DNA of 64,000 bases from Sandaracinaceae bacterium (GCA_040218145.1 JAVJQK010000122.1:186001-250000); one strand, 5' to 3'; counted from the stretch's first letter, positions 7,691 through 17,006 are shown. Made by a program: numbers and translations. The notes: generated from the letters alone by a model not told the origin.

Positions 7691-9505
7691 TCAACCGCAG
7701 CACTCGTCGTCGTGGTGGTGATGATGGTGATGTACGTGGTCGTGCTCGTGGGCGTGGGCGTGGCCGCCGAGCCCGTCGCCGAGGGTGGTCAGCCACGCGC
7801 GGAGGCCCACCAGCCAGATGCTCCGCGTCATCGCGAGCGCGAGCACGAGCGCCGCGCCGATCGCCACCGCGCCGTGCTCGTGCTCGGAGGCCGCGCTCGC
7901 GGCCGCCTCGACGGAGAGCCCGGACACGTTCACCAGCGCGCCCGCCGCCCAGGCGAAGACCACCGCCGCGCCGAGGCCGATGAAGGTCGCGCGGTTGCCG
8001 TAGCGCTGACGAAGGAAGCCCACCGTGGCGAGGTTGGTGGCCGGCCCGAGCAGGAGACCGACGAGCACCGCGCCCGGGCTCATGCCCTTGGCGAGCAGGA
8101 CGGCGGCGAGGGGCGTCGCGCTCGCCGCGCAGATGTAGCTGGGCACGGCCACGAGGGTGACCACGAGCATGTCGAGGCCGCCCGTGGCGAGCGCGTCCAT
8201 CGACTCGGCCGGCAACACAGCTTGCACATACGCTGCCGCGACGAGGCCGACCACCGTCCAGGGCGCGACGTGGAAGAGGAGCTCGTCGAAGGCGTGCAGC
8301 CAGCGCGCGAAGAAGCTGCCGTCCGGCGACGCGTCTTCTTGATCGTGGTCGTGATCGTGGGCGTGGTCGTGCGCTTGGCTGGGGGTCGCCGCGCGATGCA
8401 TCACCAGGGCCGCGAACATCGCGAGCGCGACCGCGGCCACGAGCCGCACCAGCGCGAAGGGCCACCCGATGAAGGAGGTCGTCAGCGCGAACGTCTCGAT
8501 GCCCAGCTCGGGCGTGGCGAGCAGGAACGCGACCACGAGCGCCGGCCCGGCCCCCCGGCGGCGCAGGGTGTCGGCGAGGGGGAGCACCCCGCACGCGCAG
8601 ATGGGGAGCGGCGCGCCGACCACCGCGCCGCGCATCGCCTGGGAGAGGGCCCCGCCGCGGCGCAGCCAGTCGGTGGGGAGACGCGTCCCGGCCGCGGTGA
8701 GCACCGCGCCGAGCGCCAGCCCGATCGCCAGCGCGGGCGCGGTGTCGAGCGAGAGATCGAGCAGCGCCGCCTCGATCCGGTCGCGCACGTCGCCGCCGCC
8801 GTGGTGGTCGTGTCCACCGAAGAAGAAGAGGCTGAGCGCGGCGGCCGCCACCGCGAGGTCGACCACGCGCGTGCCCCAGCCGCTCGGCTGGTTCTGGGGC
8901 GCCCAGTCGTGCGCGACCACGTGGATCAACAGGCCGGCCACGCCCGCGGTGACCCACGGCTCCGCGGCGTCGAAGATCGCGGGCGGCACGACCGCGGGCA
9001 CGCCGATGCCGACCAGCGACGCGAGCGCGAGCCCGGCCACGCGCCAGAGCGCGGCCGCCGCGCCGCTCCGCCGCACGAAGGCCAGGGTCATGAAGGCGAC
9101 CAGGGGGACGGAGTGGGCGGCGAGGGCGAGCAGGACGTCGACGTGGTTGTGGCCGGCGTGCTCGTGCCCGCCGTAGATGCCGAGCCCGATCCCGTCGCCG
9201 ATGCGATGCACGAAGAGGGCCCAGTAGCCCAGCTCGAGCCCGAGCCGCCCGCTCCGCTCCTGGCCCATGACGCGCGCCACGCCGCGCTCGAGCAAGCTCG
9301 GGAGGACCGCGGCGCCCGCGAAGACGAGGAGCGCCAAGATGCCCGCCCCGCCGAGCGCGTCCGGGAGCAGCTGCCCCAGGGCGATGGCGAGCGCCGCGAC
9401 CACCGCGAACGTGACGAGCACGCGCGAGTGATCGCGCCGCCCACCCAGGCCGAGGGCGGCGCCGAGCGCGCAGGAGGCCACCGCGATCGTGACGGGAATC
9501 CACAT
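7691..9505 (-). CDS. ZIP-like domain fused to SO_0444-type Cu/Zn efflux permease (604 aa)
   Basis: This is a polytopic membrane protein in two halves. Residues 1-235 resemble ZIP metal transporters, with HRIGDG at 100-105 followed by HAGHNH and then AAHSVP near 131, recalling the H-x3-DG and HExP signatures. Residues about 245-590 are a permease of the SO_0444/PF03773 kind, with PICACGVLPLA from residue 301 and a second conserved stretch YICAASATPLAAVLL. Histidine-rich loops lie at about 231 (GHDHH) and about 390 (HDHAHDHDHDQ), and the tail is HVHHHHHHHDDECCG. It is divergent from a Fur-family gene. Export of zinc or copper is the family expectation; the role of the ZIP-like half is unknown. 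Confidence 0.8.
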   Translation of the reverse strand: MWIPVTIAVASCALGAALGLGGRRDHSRVLVTFAVVAALAIALGQLLPDALGGAGILALLVFAGAAVLPSLLERGVARVMGQERSGRLGLELGYWALFVHRIGDGIGLGIYGGHEHAGHNHVDVLLALAAHSVPLVAFMTLAFVRRSGAAAALWRVAGLALASLVGIGVPAVVPPAIFDAAEPWVTAGVAGLLIHVVAHDWAPQNQPSGWGTRVVDLAVAAAALSLFFFGGHDHHGGGDVRDRIEAALLDLSLDTAPALAIGLALGAVLTAAGTRLPTDWLRRGGALSQAMRGAVVGAPLPICACGVLPLADTLRRRGAGPALVVAFLLATPELGIETFALTTSFIGWPFALVRLVAAVALAMFAALVMHRAATPSQAHDHAHDHDHDQEDASPDGSFFARWLHAFDELLFHVAPWTVVGLVAAAYVQAVLPAESMDALATGGLDMLVVTLVAVPSYICAASATPLAAVLLAKGMSPGAVLVGLLLGPATNLATVGFLRQRYGNRATFIGLGAAVVFAWAAGALVNVSGLSVEAAASAASEHEHGAVAIGAALVLALAMTRSIWLVGLRAWLTTLGDGLGGHAHAHEHDHVHHHHHHHDDECCG

Positions 9506-9524
9506 GGAAGAGACGTGCCGCTGT

Positions 9525-9553
9525 CTGCAATCCGGTTACGACTGTTCTATACT
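9525..9553 (+). promoter_or_regulatory. Putative fur promoter
   Basis: A TATACT box at 9548-9553 has a weak -35 (CTGCAA, 9525-9530) 17 bases upstream. It would start transcription of the Fur-family gene at 9580. The -35 region overlaps the shared operator-like site, which fits autoregulation. Confidence 0.45.
9526..9540. promoter_or_regulatory. Operator-like site A (putative Fur/Zur box)
   Basis: On the minus strand this reads GTAACCGGATTGCA, matching site C (32730-32743) at 11 of 14 bases. The three sites A, B and C fit RYAACYGRRTTGCA. It lies between the permease (start 9505) and the Fur-family gene (start 9580), where an autoregulatory box would be expected. The regulator identity is inferred. 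Confidence 0.5.
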
Positions 9554-9579
9554 GACGCGAGACGGAGGAGAGTCGAGCG

Positions 9580-10035
9580 ATGGGTGATCCCCCGAAGCGC
9601 GGAGTGTTCAGCGAGCGCAAGGAAGAGCTGAAGCGCGCGCTGCGCGAAGGTGGGCTCCGTGCCACCAGCAGCCGCGCGCTGGTGCTCGCGTGCCTGCAAG
9701 ACGCCGACGGTCCACTCGCGCACGGCGAGGTCTGTGATCGGCTCGAGCCCCACGGCTACGACCGCGCGACGATCTATCGCAACCTGGTCGATCTGACCAA
9801 CGCGGGGCTCGCGCTCCGGAGCGACTTCGGCGACCACCTCTGGCGCTTCGAGCTGGCCCGCGGCGAGGCGCACGACCCGACCGCGCACCCCCACTTCGTC
9901 TGCCAGGAGTGCGGTGACGTCAGCTGCTTGCCCGACGACGCCATCGCGGTGAAGGCCAAGCGCGGTGCGCCGAAGGCCCTCGCCCGAAAGAAGGTCGAGA
10001 TCCAGGTGCGCGGGCTCTGCAACGCCTGCGAGTAG
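9580..10035 (+). CDS. Fur-family metal-responsive repressor (151 aa)
   Basis: ATG at 9580 follows GGAGGA. The N-terminal winged helix (GLRATSSRALVLACLQD, then DRATIYRNLVDL near 65) and the C-terminal dimerisation part with HPHFVCQECGD near 105 and GLCNACE at the end are typical of Fur/Zur/PerR proteins. The two CxxC pairs would form the structural zinc site. The adjacent gene, 74 bases away on the other strand, encodes a zinc/copper permease, and a shared operator-like sequence lies between them. A zinc sensor is the best guess; Fur, Zur and PerR cannot be separated by eye. Confidence 0.9.
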   Translation: MGDPPKRGVFSERKEELKRALREGGLRATSSRALVLACLQDADGPLAHGEVCDRLEPHGYDRATIYRNLVDLTNAGLALRSDFGDHLWRFELARGEAHDPTAHPHFVCQECGDVSCLPDDAIAVKAKRGAPKALARKKVEIQVRGLCNACE

Positions 10036-10043
10036 GCGCGGGC

Positions 10044-10898
10044 TCACCGGGCGGTCTCGAAGTCCGGGCGGGCGCCCGAGGTGAGGCCGATGGAGAGCGC
10101 GCGCCCGACGGCGTCGTCGGCGTCGAGCGCGACCGACTCCACGCAGCCAACGCCGCGGACGCACGCCTGATCGAGGTCGGCGCAGTCCCTCATCTCGGCC
10201 ACGCCGCCGTCGGCCGCGCAGCGCTGCTCGACGGAGCCGGCGCAGACCACCTCGGCGCCCTCGCTGCACCCGGCGTCTTCGACCAGGGAGTCGAAGCTGG
10301 CGCTGGAGAGCCAGTCGGCGGGGTCGAAGCGCACCGTCAGCGTGGAGGCGCCGTCGGGCCGGAGGAGGAGCTCGAAGCCCTCGGTCGCGCTGCTCCGGAC
10401 CACGGGCACGCCGCCCTCGACCGAGGCGCTCTGGGCCACGGCGATCGCGATCGTGAAGGGGATCGTCTGCCCGTTGACGTCGGCCCGTCCGCCCACCACG
10501 GCGGAGGCCCCGTCGAGGGACGCGGCGGCTTCGGTCACCAGCGGCGCGTCGCGCCCGAGGAGCGAGACGATGCCGAGGTCGTACATGTACGAGCGCGCGG
10601 TGCCGGTGAGCGCGCTCATCTCCCCGACCTCGCGGCGCGCTGGATCGAGCGCGTCGACCACGACGGCGTCCGTGTACTCGGCGAGCGCCTCCTCGCAGAG
10701 CTCTCCCGCCTGACGCCCCGGGCATAGGTAGAGCGGCCCGAAGGCCAGCTCCGCCCGCTCGAGCGTGATGACGCTCCCGCTGCGATCTTCGAAGGGCGTC
10801 GGCGCGGCGCCCGCCACCGAGAGCGCGACCGTGGTCGCCTCGACGCTCGTGTCGATGCACCCGGTCAGGAGCAGCGCCGCGAAGAGGAGGCGCGTCAC
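10044..10898 (-). CDS. Lipoprotein downstream of TonB receptor (284 aa)
   Basis: The GTG start at 10898 overlaps the TGA of the receptor gene (GTGA), so the two are probably translated together. The signal ends LLLTGC (C12 or so). A mid-domain contains ELAFGPLYLCPG, a segment VVVDALDP, SYMYDLG, and TLTVRFDPADWL near 200, followed by a Cys-rich stretch with six cysteines. The same order of motifs appears in the lipoproteins at 18085 and 31723, suggesting a common fold. It probably works with the receptor at the outer membrane, for example in metal capture. No named family was recognised. Confidence 0.7.
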   Translation of the reverse strand: MTRLLFAALLLTGCIDTSVEATTVALSVAGAAPTPFEDRSGSVITLERAELAFGPLYLCPGRQAGELCEEALAEYTDAVVVDALDPARREVGEMSALTGTARSYMYDLGIVSLLGRDAPLVTEAAASLDGASAVVGGRADVNGQTIPFTIAIAVAQSASVEGGVPVVRSSATEGFELLLRPDGASTLTVRFDPADWLSSASFDSLVEDAGCSEGAEVVCAGSVEQRCAADGGVAEMRDCADLDQACVRGVGCVESVALDADDAVGRALSIGLTSGARPDFETAR

Positions 10899-13618
10899 GG
10901 CGAGACCCCCAGCGTGACCATGAAGGTGAACGGCGAGCCGGCCGAGAGGTGCCGCGCGGGCACGCGGGTGGGCACCGCGTCCGGATCCCAGCTGGACGTG
11001 AAGACGTACTCGGAGGCGGCGTAGCGCACGTCGAAGATGTTGAAGAAGGAGACGCCGAGGTCCACCGGGCCCCAACCGAGCCCCGCGCTCGCGTCGACGA
11101 GGTTCACCGGGTCGGCGAAGCCACCGAAGGGCAGCGGCCGCGGTGAGAGGAAGGAGTAGCCGAGCCCGACGTGACCGCGCAGCTCCTCGCCGAGCACGTC
11201 GTCCGCGAGGGTGCCGCGCGCGCCGAGATCCGCGCGGATCACGACCGGCGGCACGTAGGGGAGGTTCTGCCCGGGCACGAAGGCGGGCTGCGGATCGCTC
11301 GCGCTCGGCGGCGGGGGCTCGAGCAGCTCCGCGTCCACGAAGGTCACGCTCACCGCCCCGACGAGCCAGTCGAGCGGGCGGGCCTGCGCGTGCAGCACCG
11401 CGCCGATGCGCCGCGAGGCGCCGATGCGCTCCAGCCGACCCTCGCGCGGCTCGAAGGCGACGTCGTCCGACAGCTCCGTCCAGAAGCCAGCCACCTGCAC
11501 GCGGAGGGTCCGGTCGAGCTCGAGCACCGCGCCGAGGTCGGCCGAGCGGACCTCGGTGAACGGCGCGCGCTCTCCGTCGTCGAGCGTTCGCGCCTGGGGG
11601 GAGCGATACCCGTGGCCGTAGGCCGCGCGGAGCGAGAGCGGCTCGATCGGCTTGACCTCCACGCTCGCGCGCGGGCCGGCCGTGACCCCGCCCGCGCTCC
11701 GGCGAAACCCGCGGAGGAAGGTCTCGGGGCGCTCCATCGCGATGAAGTTCCCGAGTCGATCGTCGATCTCGTAGACGGCCAGCGCCGCGCGCGCCCCGAC
11801 GTGGAGCTCGACGTACTCGGTGAGCGCGATCTCCACGTCGCCGTAGAGCGCCGCGTTCGTCGTGAAGACGTCCGCGTCGATCAGCTCGTCCCAGGTGCGG
11901 TTGCGGCCGGCCTCGATCAGGCTCTGCCCCTGCTCCAGGAAATCCACGCGTCCGTCCAGCCCGAGCTCGAGGCGGGCCGAGGCCCAGTCCCAGGGCTCCC
12001 ACGGCGAGGTCCGGAAGCGGCCCTGCAGCCCGGCCGAGAAGGTTCGGTTGCGCTGCTCGATCAGATCGCCGCGACCCGCCACGCCCCGCCCGGTCGCGCC
12101 GTCGAAGACCGTGCGCGAGCGGCGCGTGTAGCCGGTGAAGTTCTCTTGCACACGGAAGGCGTCCGCGCCGACCCACACGCCGAGCCCGCCGCCCGCCCCG
12201 CCCTCGGAGCGGTGGTCGGCGAAGAAGCCGGCGAGGAACCGCCCGCTCAGCGCGTTCTGCGACTGCGCGGTGGGATCCGGGTAGGCGTCGTAGTAGCCGA
12301 CGCGCCCCGCCTGCAGGTCGTCCACGCGAACCACGCCCGCGAGATCGGCGCGCGCCCCGTAGAGGATGCCGACGCCCCGGAGGCGCCAGTCGCCGCTCCG
12401 CGCGCCGGCCTGCACGATCGCGCTGATCGCGTCGCCGCTCCGCCGCTGCCCGAAGCCGCCCGTGCGTCGGTACTGCACCGCGCCGAGGGTCTCCTCGCGC
12501 TCGCCCTCCGGCGCCCAGAGCACGAGCTGCTCGAACGTGTCGAACAGCCCGTAGCCGGACTGCACGCGGAAGCCGCGCTCGTCCTCGGGCACGCCGAGAT
12601 CGAAGGCGATGCTCCCCGCCACCGCGAAGTCGCCCTGCCGCGGGTCGTACACGCCCTCGGTCGCGCGCACCCGGCGCACCGCCTCCGGGATGAGGAAGCC
12701 GAGGTCCGCGTAGCCCTGGCCGTGAATGTGCGAGGGCAGGTTGATGGGCAGCCCGCCGACGGACAGCTCGATGTCCTGGCCGTGGTCTGCGTCGAAGCCG
12801 CGGAGGTTGATGCGGTGTCCGACGGCCATGCCCTCCGCGCGGGCCGCGAACACCCCGGGCACGCTGAGGAGCAGGTCCGCGCCCTCCCGGCGCGGCGCGG
12901 CGGCGAGCACGTCGCGATCGATCTCGAAGCTGCCCGCGCCGCGGTCCTCGTCGCGCTCCTCGTGCTCGACCTGCGCGGTCACGCCGAGCTCCGGCTCCGC
13001 GTCTCCTTCTTCCTCCTCGACGATCTCCGCCGCCGGCTCGGGCGCGGGGTGATCGTGATGCGGCAGCACCTGCACCGGCTCGACCACGCCGCCCGCCTCC
13101 ATCGGCTCGGCCCCCGTCGCGAGGTCGAACGCGGGGAGCTCGAAGTGCACCGCCACCCGGACGCGGGACGCGATGGGCTGCCCGTCGCGCTCGGCGGCGG
13201 CGAACTCCCAGGTGCGCACGGCCGCGCGCGCCGCGGCGTCGAAGTCGGCGTCGGCCGAGTGCTCGACCTCCGCGTCGACCACCCGCCCGTCGGGGTCGAG
13301 GGTCACGATGAGCACGACCGAGGGGTGCAGCCGCTCTCCGAGCCGGCTCTCCGGGTACGCAGGCGGCGCGGAGCGCACGATGCGCGGCGGGATCAGGCGC
13401 GGCGGCGCAGGCTGGGCCGCTTCGTCTCGCGGCGGCTCCTGTTCTTCTTCCTCTTCGGTTGGCTCTTCGGCCGGCTCTTCGGTTGGCTCTACGGCTGGCG
13501 TCTGCGCGGCATCATCGGGGACTCCGCCGTCGGGCGCGCCGGCGTCCTGCGCGCACACCTCGACCGGGCACAGCGCGAACGCCGTGAGCGCGAGACAGAG
13601 CGGGAGCCGGGCGGCCAT
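10895..13618 (-). CDS. TonB C-terminal domain fused to TonB-dependent outer-membrane receptor (907 aa)
   Basis: A signal peptide (MAARLPLCLALTAFALC, cleaved near VCAQ) precedes an acidic Pro-rich linker, then a TonB C-terminal-like domain at about 85-165 (PPAYPESRL to VRVAVHFELP). A His-containing linker (LPHHDHP) follows, then a plug domain at about 235-370 (INLRGFDADHGQDIELSVGG) and a beta-barrel ending FMVTLGVSP. The start at 13618 is chosen because GAGGG lies 5 bases upstream; an ATG at 13630 in the same frame is the alternative. An operator-like site sits 31 bases upstream. Family knowledge says uptake of metal complexes or siderophores; the His linker and neighbours suggest zinc or copper. 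Confidence 0.85.
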   Translation of the reverse strand: MAARLPLCLALTAFALCPVEVCAQDAGAPDGGVPDDAAQTPAVEPTEEPAEEPTEEEEEQEPPRDEAAQPAPPRLIPPRIVRSAPPAYPESRLGERLHPSVVLIVTLDPDGRVVDAEVEHSADADFDAAARAAVRTWEFAAAERDGQPIASRVRVAVHFELPAFDLATGAEPMEAGGVVEPVQVLPHHDHPAPEPAAEIVEEEEGDAEPELGVTAQVEHEERDEDRGAGSFEIDRDVLAAAPRREGADLLLSVPGVFAARAEGMAVGHRINLRGFDADHGQDIELSVGGLPINLPSHIHGQGYADLGFLIPEAVRRVRATEGVYDPRQGDFAVAGSIAFDLGVPEDERGFRVQSGYGLFDTFEQLVLWAPEGEREETLGAVQYRRTGGFGQRRSGDAISAIVQAGARSGDWRLRGVGILYGARADLAGVVRVDDLQAGRVGYYDAYPDPTAQSQNALSGRFLAGFFADHRSEGGAGGGLGVWVGADAFRVQENFTGYTRRSRTVFDGATGRGVAGRGDLIEQRNRTFSAGLQGRFRTSPWEPWDWASARLELGLDGRVDFLEQGQSLIEAGRNRTWDELIDADVFTTNAALYGDVEIALTEYVELHVGARAALAVYEIDDRLGNFIAMERPETFLRGFRRSAGGVTAGPRASVEVKPIEPLSLRAAYGHGYRSPQARTLDDGERAPFTEVRSADLGAVLELDRTLRVQVAGFWTELSDDVAFEPREGRLERIGASRRIGAVLHAQARPLDWLVGAVSVTFVDAELLEPPPPSASDPQPAFVPGQNLPYVPPVVIRADLGARGTLADDVLGEELRGHVGLGYSFLSPRPLPFGGFADPVNLVDASAGLGWGPVDLGVSFFNIFDVRYAASEYVFTSSWDPDAVPTRVPARHLSAGSPFTFMVTLGVSP

Positions 13619-13649
13619 CTGTGCCCTCATACGCGAAGCAAATGGCTCC

Positions 13650-13664
13650 TGCAACTCAGTTGTG
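13650..13664. promoter_or_regulatory. Operator-like site B upstream of TonB receptor
   Basis: The minus strand reads ACAACTGAGTTGCA, 12 of 14 bases identical to site C at 32730. It lies 31 bases before the chosen receptor start, the same distance as site C from its gene. It also lies in the divergent region shared with the FG-GAP gene at 13738. Confidence 0.5.
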
Positions 13665-13737
13665 ATTAGCCGACGGGGCGGCCAGGAGCGGAGTGGAGGC
13701 GTCGCCGCGGTCCTACGTGGCGGTGCTATCGTGGCGC

Positions 13738-16700
13738 ATGCTTTCGCGCGCCCTCGTGCTCTTCGCTTCGACCTGTCTCCTCCCCGCCCTCGCCCACGCC
13801 GACTGGCCACTCCAGCGGCACGACCGAGCGAGGACCGGCGCCGCCTCGGGCGCGAGCGACATCGCCGATCCGGCCGCCTACTACCGCTACTACCTGGGCG
13901 GCTCGCTCGGCGCGTCCGCGATGATGCCCTTCGACGTCGACGCCGATGGGTCCGTCGACGTCATCATGGTCACGGGCGGACGCGTCGTCGCCCGCACCGT
14001 CACGGACGGCGATCTCTGGAGCAGCGCGCCGCGCGGCTTCGACCGGCTCGTCGGCCTGGCCGACCTGAACGGGGACGGGGCGCTCGACCTGGCCGTGAGC
14101 TCGAGCGACCGCGCGTTCGTGCTCGACCCCCGGACGGGCGAGGTGCTCTGGGGCGAGCCGGCCGGAGAGCTGGGCACCCTGGGCGGCACGCGGCTCGCGG
14201 ACTTCGACGACGACGGGACCACCGATCTCCTGGTGGCCGAGTGCGGGTGCTGCGGCGTCAACAGCGGATACCCGGGCGCGATCTACACGTTCGCGGATGG
14301 CTTCGGCGCCGCCCGACGGCTGTGGGAGATCCCGAACGTGCACTGCGGCTTCTCCCGCGCCATCACCGTGCTCGACATCGACGGCGTCGGTCCCCCCGAG
14401 GTCGTGATCCCGACGAACACGACGCTGCGCGTGTGGAGCCCGGCCACCGGCGCGCTGGTGGCGGAGAGCGCGAGCCTGGGTGGGTTCGCCTACTGGAACT
14501 TCTGCTACCCCGCGAACGTCGACGCGGACCCGGCCGAGGAGCTCGCCTGCGTCCGCCTCGACAACAACAGCGCGGTGACCGATCGGTGGCGCGTCGCCGT
14601 GCTCGACCACGACGGCGCGGGTGGCCTGACGACGCTCTGGTCCTCGGTGCTCGCGCCCGACGACGGCGGCAACCTCCGCGTCGCCGACCCGGTCGCGGAT
14701 CTGGACGGCGACGGCGCGCTGGAGCTCGTCGTCGCGGTCTTCTCGAGCGGCGCGTGGGAGACGCGGATCTTCGACGCCGCGTCCGGCGCCGTCGAGGCCA
14801 CGATCCCGGGCGCGATCGCGGTCGGACACTTCCCCCACGGCGGCGGCCGTCAGCTCGTCACGCGCTCGGAGGGCGCGCTCTCCGGGTGGACCTTCGACGG
14901 CGCGTCCGCGACCTCCACCTGGTCGCTCGGAGACCACGACGCGTTCGGCGGTTGGAGCTTCGACCGCGCGGCCGTCCAGTCGCGCCCCGACACCCTCGTC
15001 ACCCTCGACCTCGACATGGACGGTGACCAGGATCTCTTGACCGTCGCGCGGGCCGGCGCCGCGAGCCGGCTCGTGGCCTACGCGGTCGACGGCGGCGCGC
15101 TCTCGGAGCTGGCGCGCCACGACATCGCCGCCGGCACGCGGGCCCAGGCCGCCTTCACGATCCCCCCCGTGACCGCCTCGAACGCCACGCTCGCCGTGTC
15201 CTACAGCGACGGCTTCATGGTCATCCACGACCGCGATCTCCTGCCCACCGTCGCGGGGGGCGAGTTCGAGGTCGCGAGGCTGCGCACCGGCGGATACTAC
15301 GCCTCGGGCGCCTGGCGCGACCTGCAGCGCGGCCCCGTCACGGCCGCGCTCGAGGCGGGCGCCCCGGAGGCGATCGTGGTGAGCGACGCCCGCGGCGCGC
15401 TGCTGCGGCTCGACGCGTCGGACGCCAGCTGGGCGTCGCCCCCTCGGCGCGACTGGGAGCGACTCTTCACCACCGCGCCGAGCATCGTCGACGGCCTCGT
15501 CGATGGCTCGCGGGCCATCGCGTGCCTCGCCCAGCGCAGCCCCGGCGCGCCCGCGGGGGGGACGGACGTCGCGGTCGTCACCCCGGACGGCGAAGAGCGC
15601 TGGCGCGTGCCCGCGCCGGACGCGCCGATCCTCGATCTCGTGCCCGCGCGCCTGGACGGCGACGCCGTCCCGGACCTCGTCTTCCACTGGGGCGAGCCCT
15701 CCAACACCCTCACGCGCATCCGCGCCATCTCGGGAGCCGACGGCGCGACGCTCTGGGACGCCGCGCCCGTGGAGACCGGCTCCGGGCGACAGGCCGCCGG
15801 GCTCGCCGTGGGGCGCTTCGACGCCGACGACCGCGACGACGTGTACTGGCAGGGGGGCGGCACGCGCGTGCTCTCGGGCGCGACCGGCGCGCAGCTCGCC
15901 GCGATCGGCGGGCCCAGCTACTACCTCACCACCCTCTACGACGTCGACGACGAGCCGCGCGACGAGATCGTCCTGCACGGCGGCTTCTCGCCCGTGGGCA
16001 TCGTGGAGGACGATCTGTCGGGGCTCCTCTGGCAGAGCGCGGACGACGACCGGCCTTACCCCTACGGGAGCGTCGTGGAGTGCCCCGGGGACCGCGCGGT
16101 CCTGATCAGCGGCTCGTGGCAGCACCCCGCGCGTCTCAAGATGACCGACCTCCGCGGGCCTGCGCGCGGCGCGGAGACCACGCTACACCTCGGCTCCGGC
16201 GCTCGCTACGACACGCGGGCCGACCTGGACGCCGCGGGCGCGTTCGCGGGGCAGCTCACGAGCGTGGTGGCCCACGAGGACCTCGCGAGCGACGGGGCGC
16301 CCGCCGCGCTGGTCGGCTCCACCGACGGCTGGCTCTACTGGGTGAGCGCCTGCGACGACGCCCTCGTCCACGCGCTCGACTTCGGGGTCGCGGTGGGGCA
16401 AGCGAGCTTCGCTGACACGGACCGCGACGGCCTGGACGAGATCCTGGTGTCGGTCGCGGACGGCTTCCTCTACGGCATCACCCAGCGCCACGCGAACACG
16501 CCCACCGGGGTCATCGACGTCGATCCGTCGGATCCGGCGAGCGACGTGGACAGTGACTTCATCACCACCACCGACACGTGGATCGCGCGGTGGGACGCCG
16601 TCGATGGCGCGCTGCGCTACGAGGTCGGGATCTTCGACGCGGCCGGCTCGCCGCTCCTCGACGAGCGCTGGCGAGACGTCGGCACCGACACGGAGGCGAC

Positions 16701-17001
16701 CCTGACCGGCCTCGCCCTCGCGAACGGGCGCCGCTACTACGTCGGGGTGCGCGCCTACTCCGCCGAGGGCCCCTCGGTCGACGGGGTGAGCGACGGCGCG
16801 GTGGTGCGGTTCCCCGCGCCGAACACGGACGGCGGTCCGTCCGGATCGGACGCTGGCGTCAGGCCGATGAGCGACGCGTCCGTGGAGCCGCCGCCCGACG
16901 ACACGGGCGGCTGCGGGTGCCGGACGAGCGGCCAGGGCGCGCCGCCCGTCGCGTGGTGTCTGGCCCTGCTCGGCGCGCTCGCGCTGCGGCGGCGGCGGTA
17001 G
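13738..17001 (+). CDS. Secreted FG-GAP/VCBS repeat protein with MYXO-CTERM-like tail (1087 aa)
   Basis: ATG at 13738 gives a clean signal peptide (MLSRALVLFASTCLLPALAHA). The body has many FG-GAP/VCBS-type units with acidic Ca-binding-like loops, such as VDADGSVDV near 65, LNGDGALDL, LDGDGALEL and LDMDGDQDL, which together suggest one or more beta-propellers. A fibronectin III-like segment follows near 940-1030. The C terminus is a Cys-Gly motif (GGCGCRTSG), a hydrophobic helix and RRRR, the arrangement of MYXO-CTERM sorting signals. It is therefore probably displayed on the cell surface. The ligand is unknown. It is divergent from the TonB receptor gene. Confidence 0.85.
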   Translation: MLSRALVLFASTCLLPALAHADWPLQRHDRARTGAASGASDIADPAAYYRYYLGGSLGASAMMPFDVDADGSVDVIMVTGGRVVARTVTDGDLWSSAPRGFDRLVGLADLNGDGALDLAVSSSDRAFVLDPRTGEVLWGEPAGELGTLGGTRLADFDDDGTTDLLVAECGCCGVNSGYPGAIYTFADGFGAARRLWEIPNVHCGFSRAITVLDIDGVGPPEVVIPTNTTLRVWSPATGALVAESASLGGFAYWNFCYPANVDADPAEELACVRLDNNSAVTDRWRVAVLDHDGAGGLTTLWSSVLAPDDGGNLRVADPVADLDGDGALELVVAVFSSGAWETRIFDAASGAVEATIPGAIAVGHFPHGGGRQLVTRSEGALSGWTFDGASATSTWSLGDHDAFGGWSFDRAAVQSRPDTLVTLDLDMDGDQDLLTVARAGAASRLVAYAVDGGALSELARHDIAAGTRAQAAFTIPPVTASNATLAVSYSDGFMVIHDRDLLPTVAGGEFEVARLRTGGYYASGAWRDLQRGPVTAALEAGAPEAIVVSDARGALLRLDASDASWASPPRRDWERLFTTAPSIVDGLVDGSRAIACLAQRSPGAPAGGTDVAVVTPDGEERWRVPAPDAPILDLVPARLDGDAVPDLVFHWGEPSNTLTRIRAISGADGATLWDAAPVETGSGRQAAGLAVGRFDADDRDDVYWQGGGTRVLSGATGAQLAAIGGPSYYLTTLYDVDDEPRDEIVLHGGFSPVGIVEDDLSGLLWQSADDDRPYPYGSVVECPGDRAVLISGSWQHPARLKMTDLRGPARGAETTLHLGSGARYDTRADLDAAGAFAGQLTSVVAHEDLASDGAPAALVGSTDGWLYWVSACDDALVHALDFGVAVGQASFADTDRDGLDEILVSVADGFLYGITQRHANTPTGVIDVDPSDPASDVDSDFITTTDTWIARWDAVDGALRYEVGIFDAAGSPLLDERWRDVGTDTEATLTGLALANGRRYYVGVRAYSAEGPSVDGVSDGAVVRFPAPNTDGGPSGSDAGVRPMSDASVEPPPDDTGGCGCRTSGQGAPPVAWCLALLGALALRRRR

Positions 17002-17006
17002 CGCCC

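Noticed and set aside
11171-13669. Open frame of 832 codons on the plus strand opposite the TonB receptor.
   Set aside because: It is antisense to a gene with full plug and barrel motifs, and its composition is that of a shadow frame.
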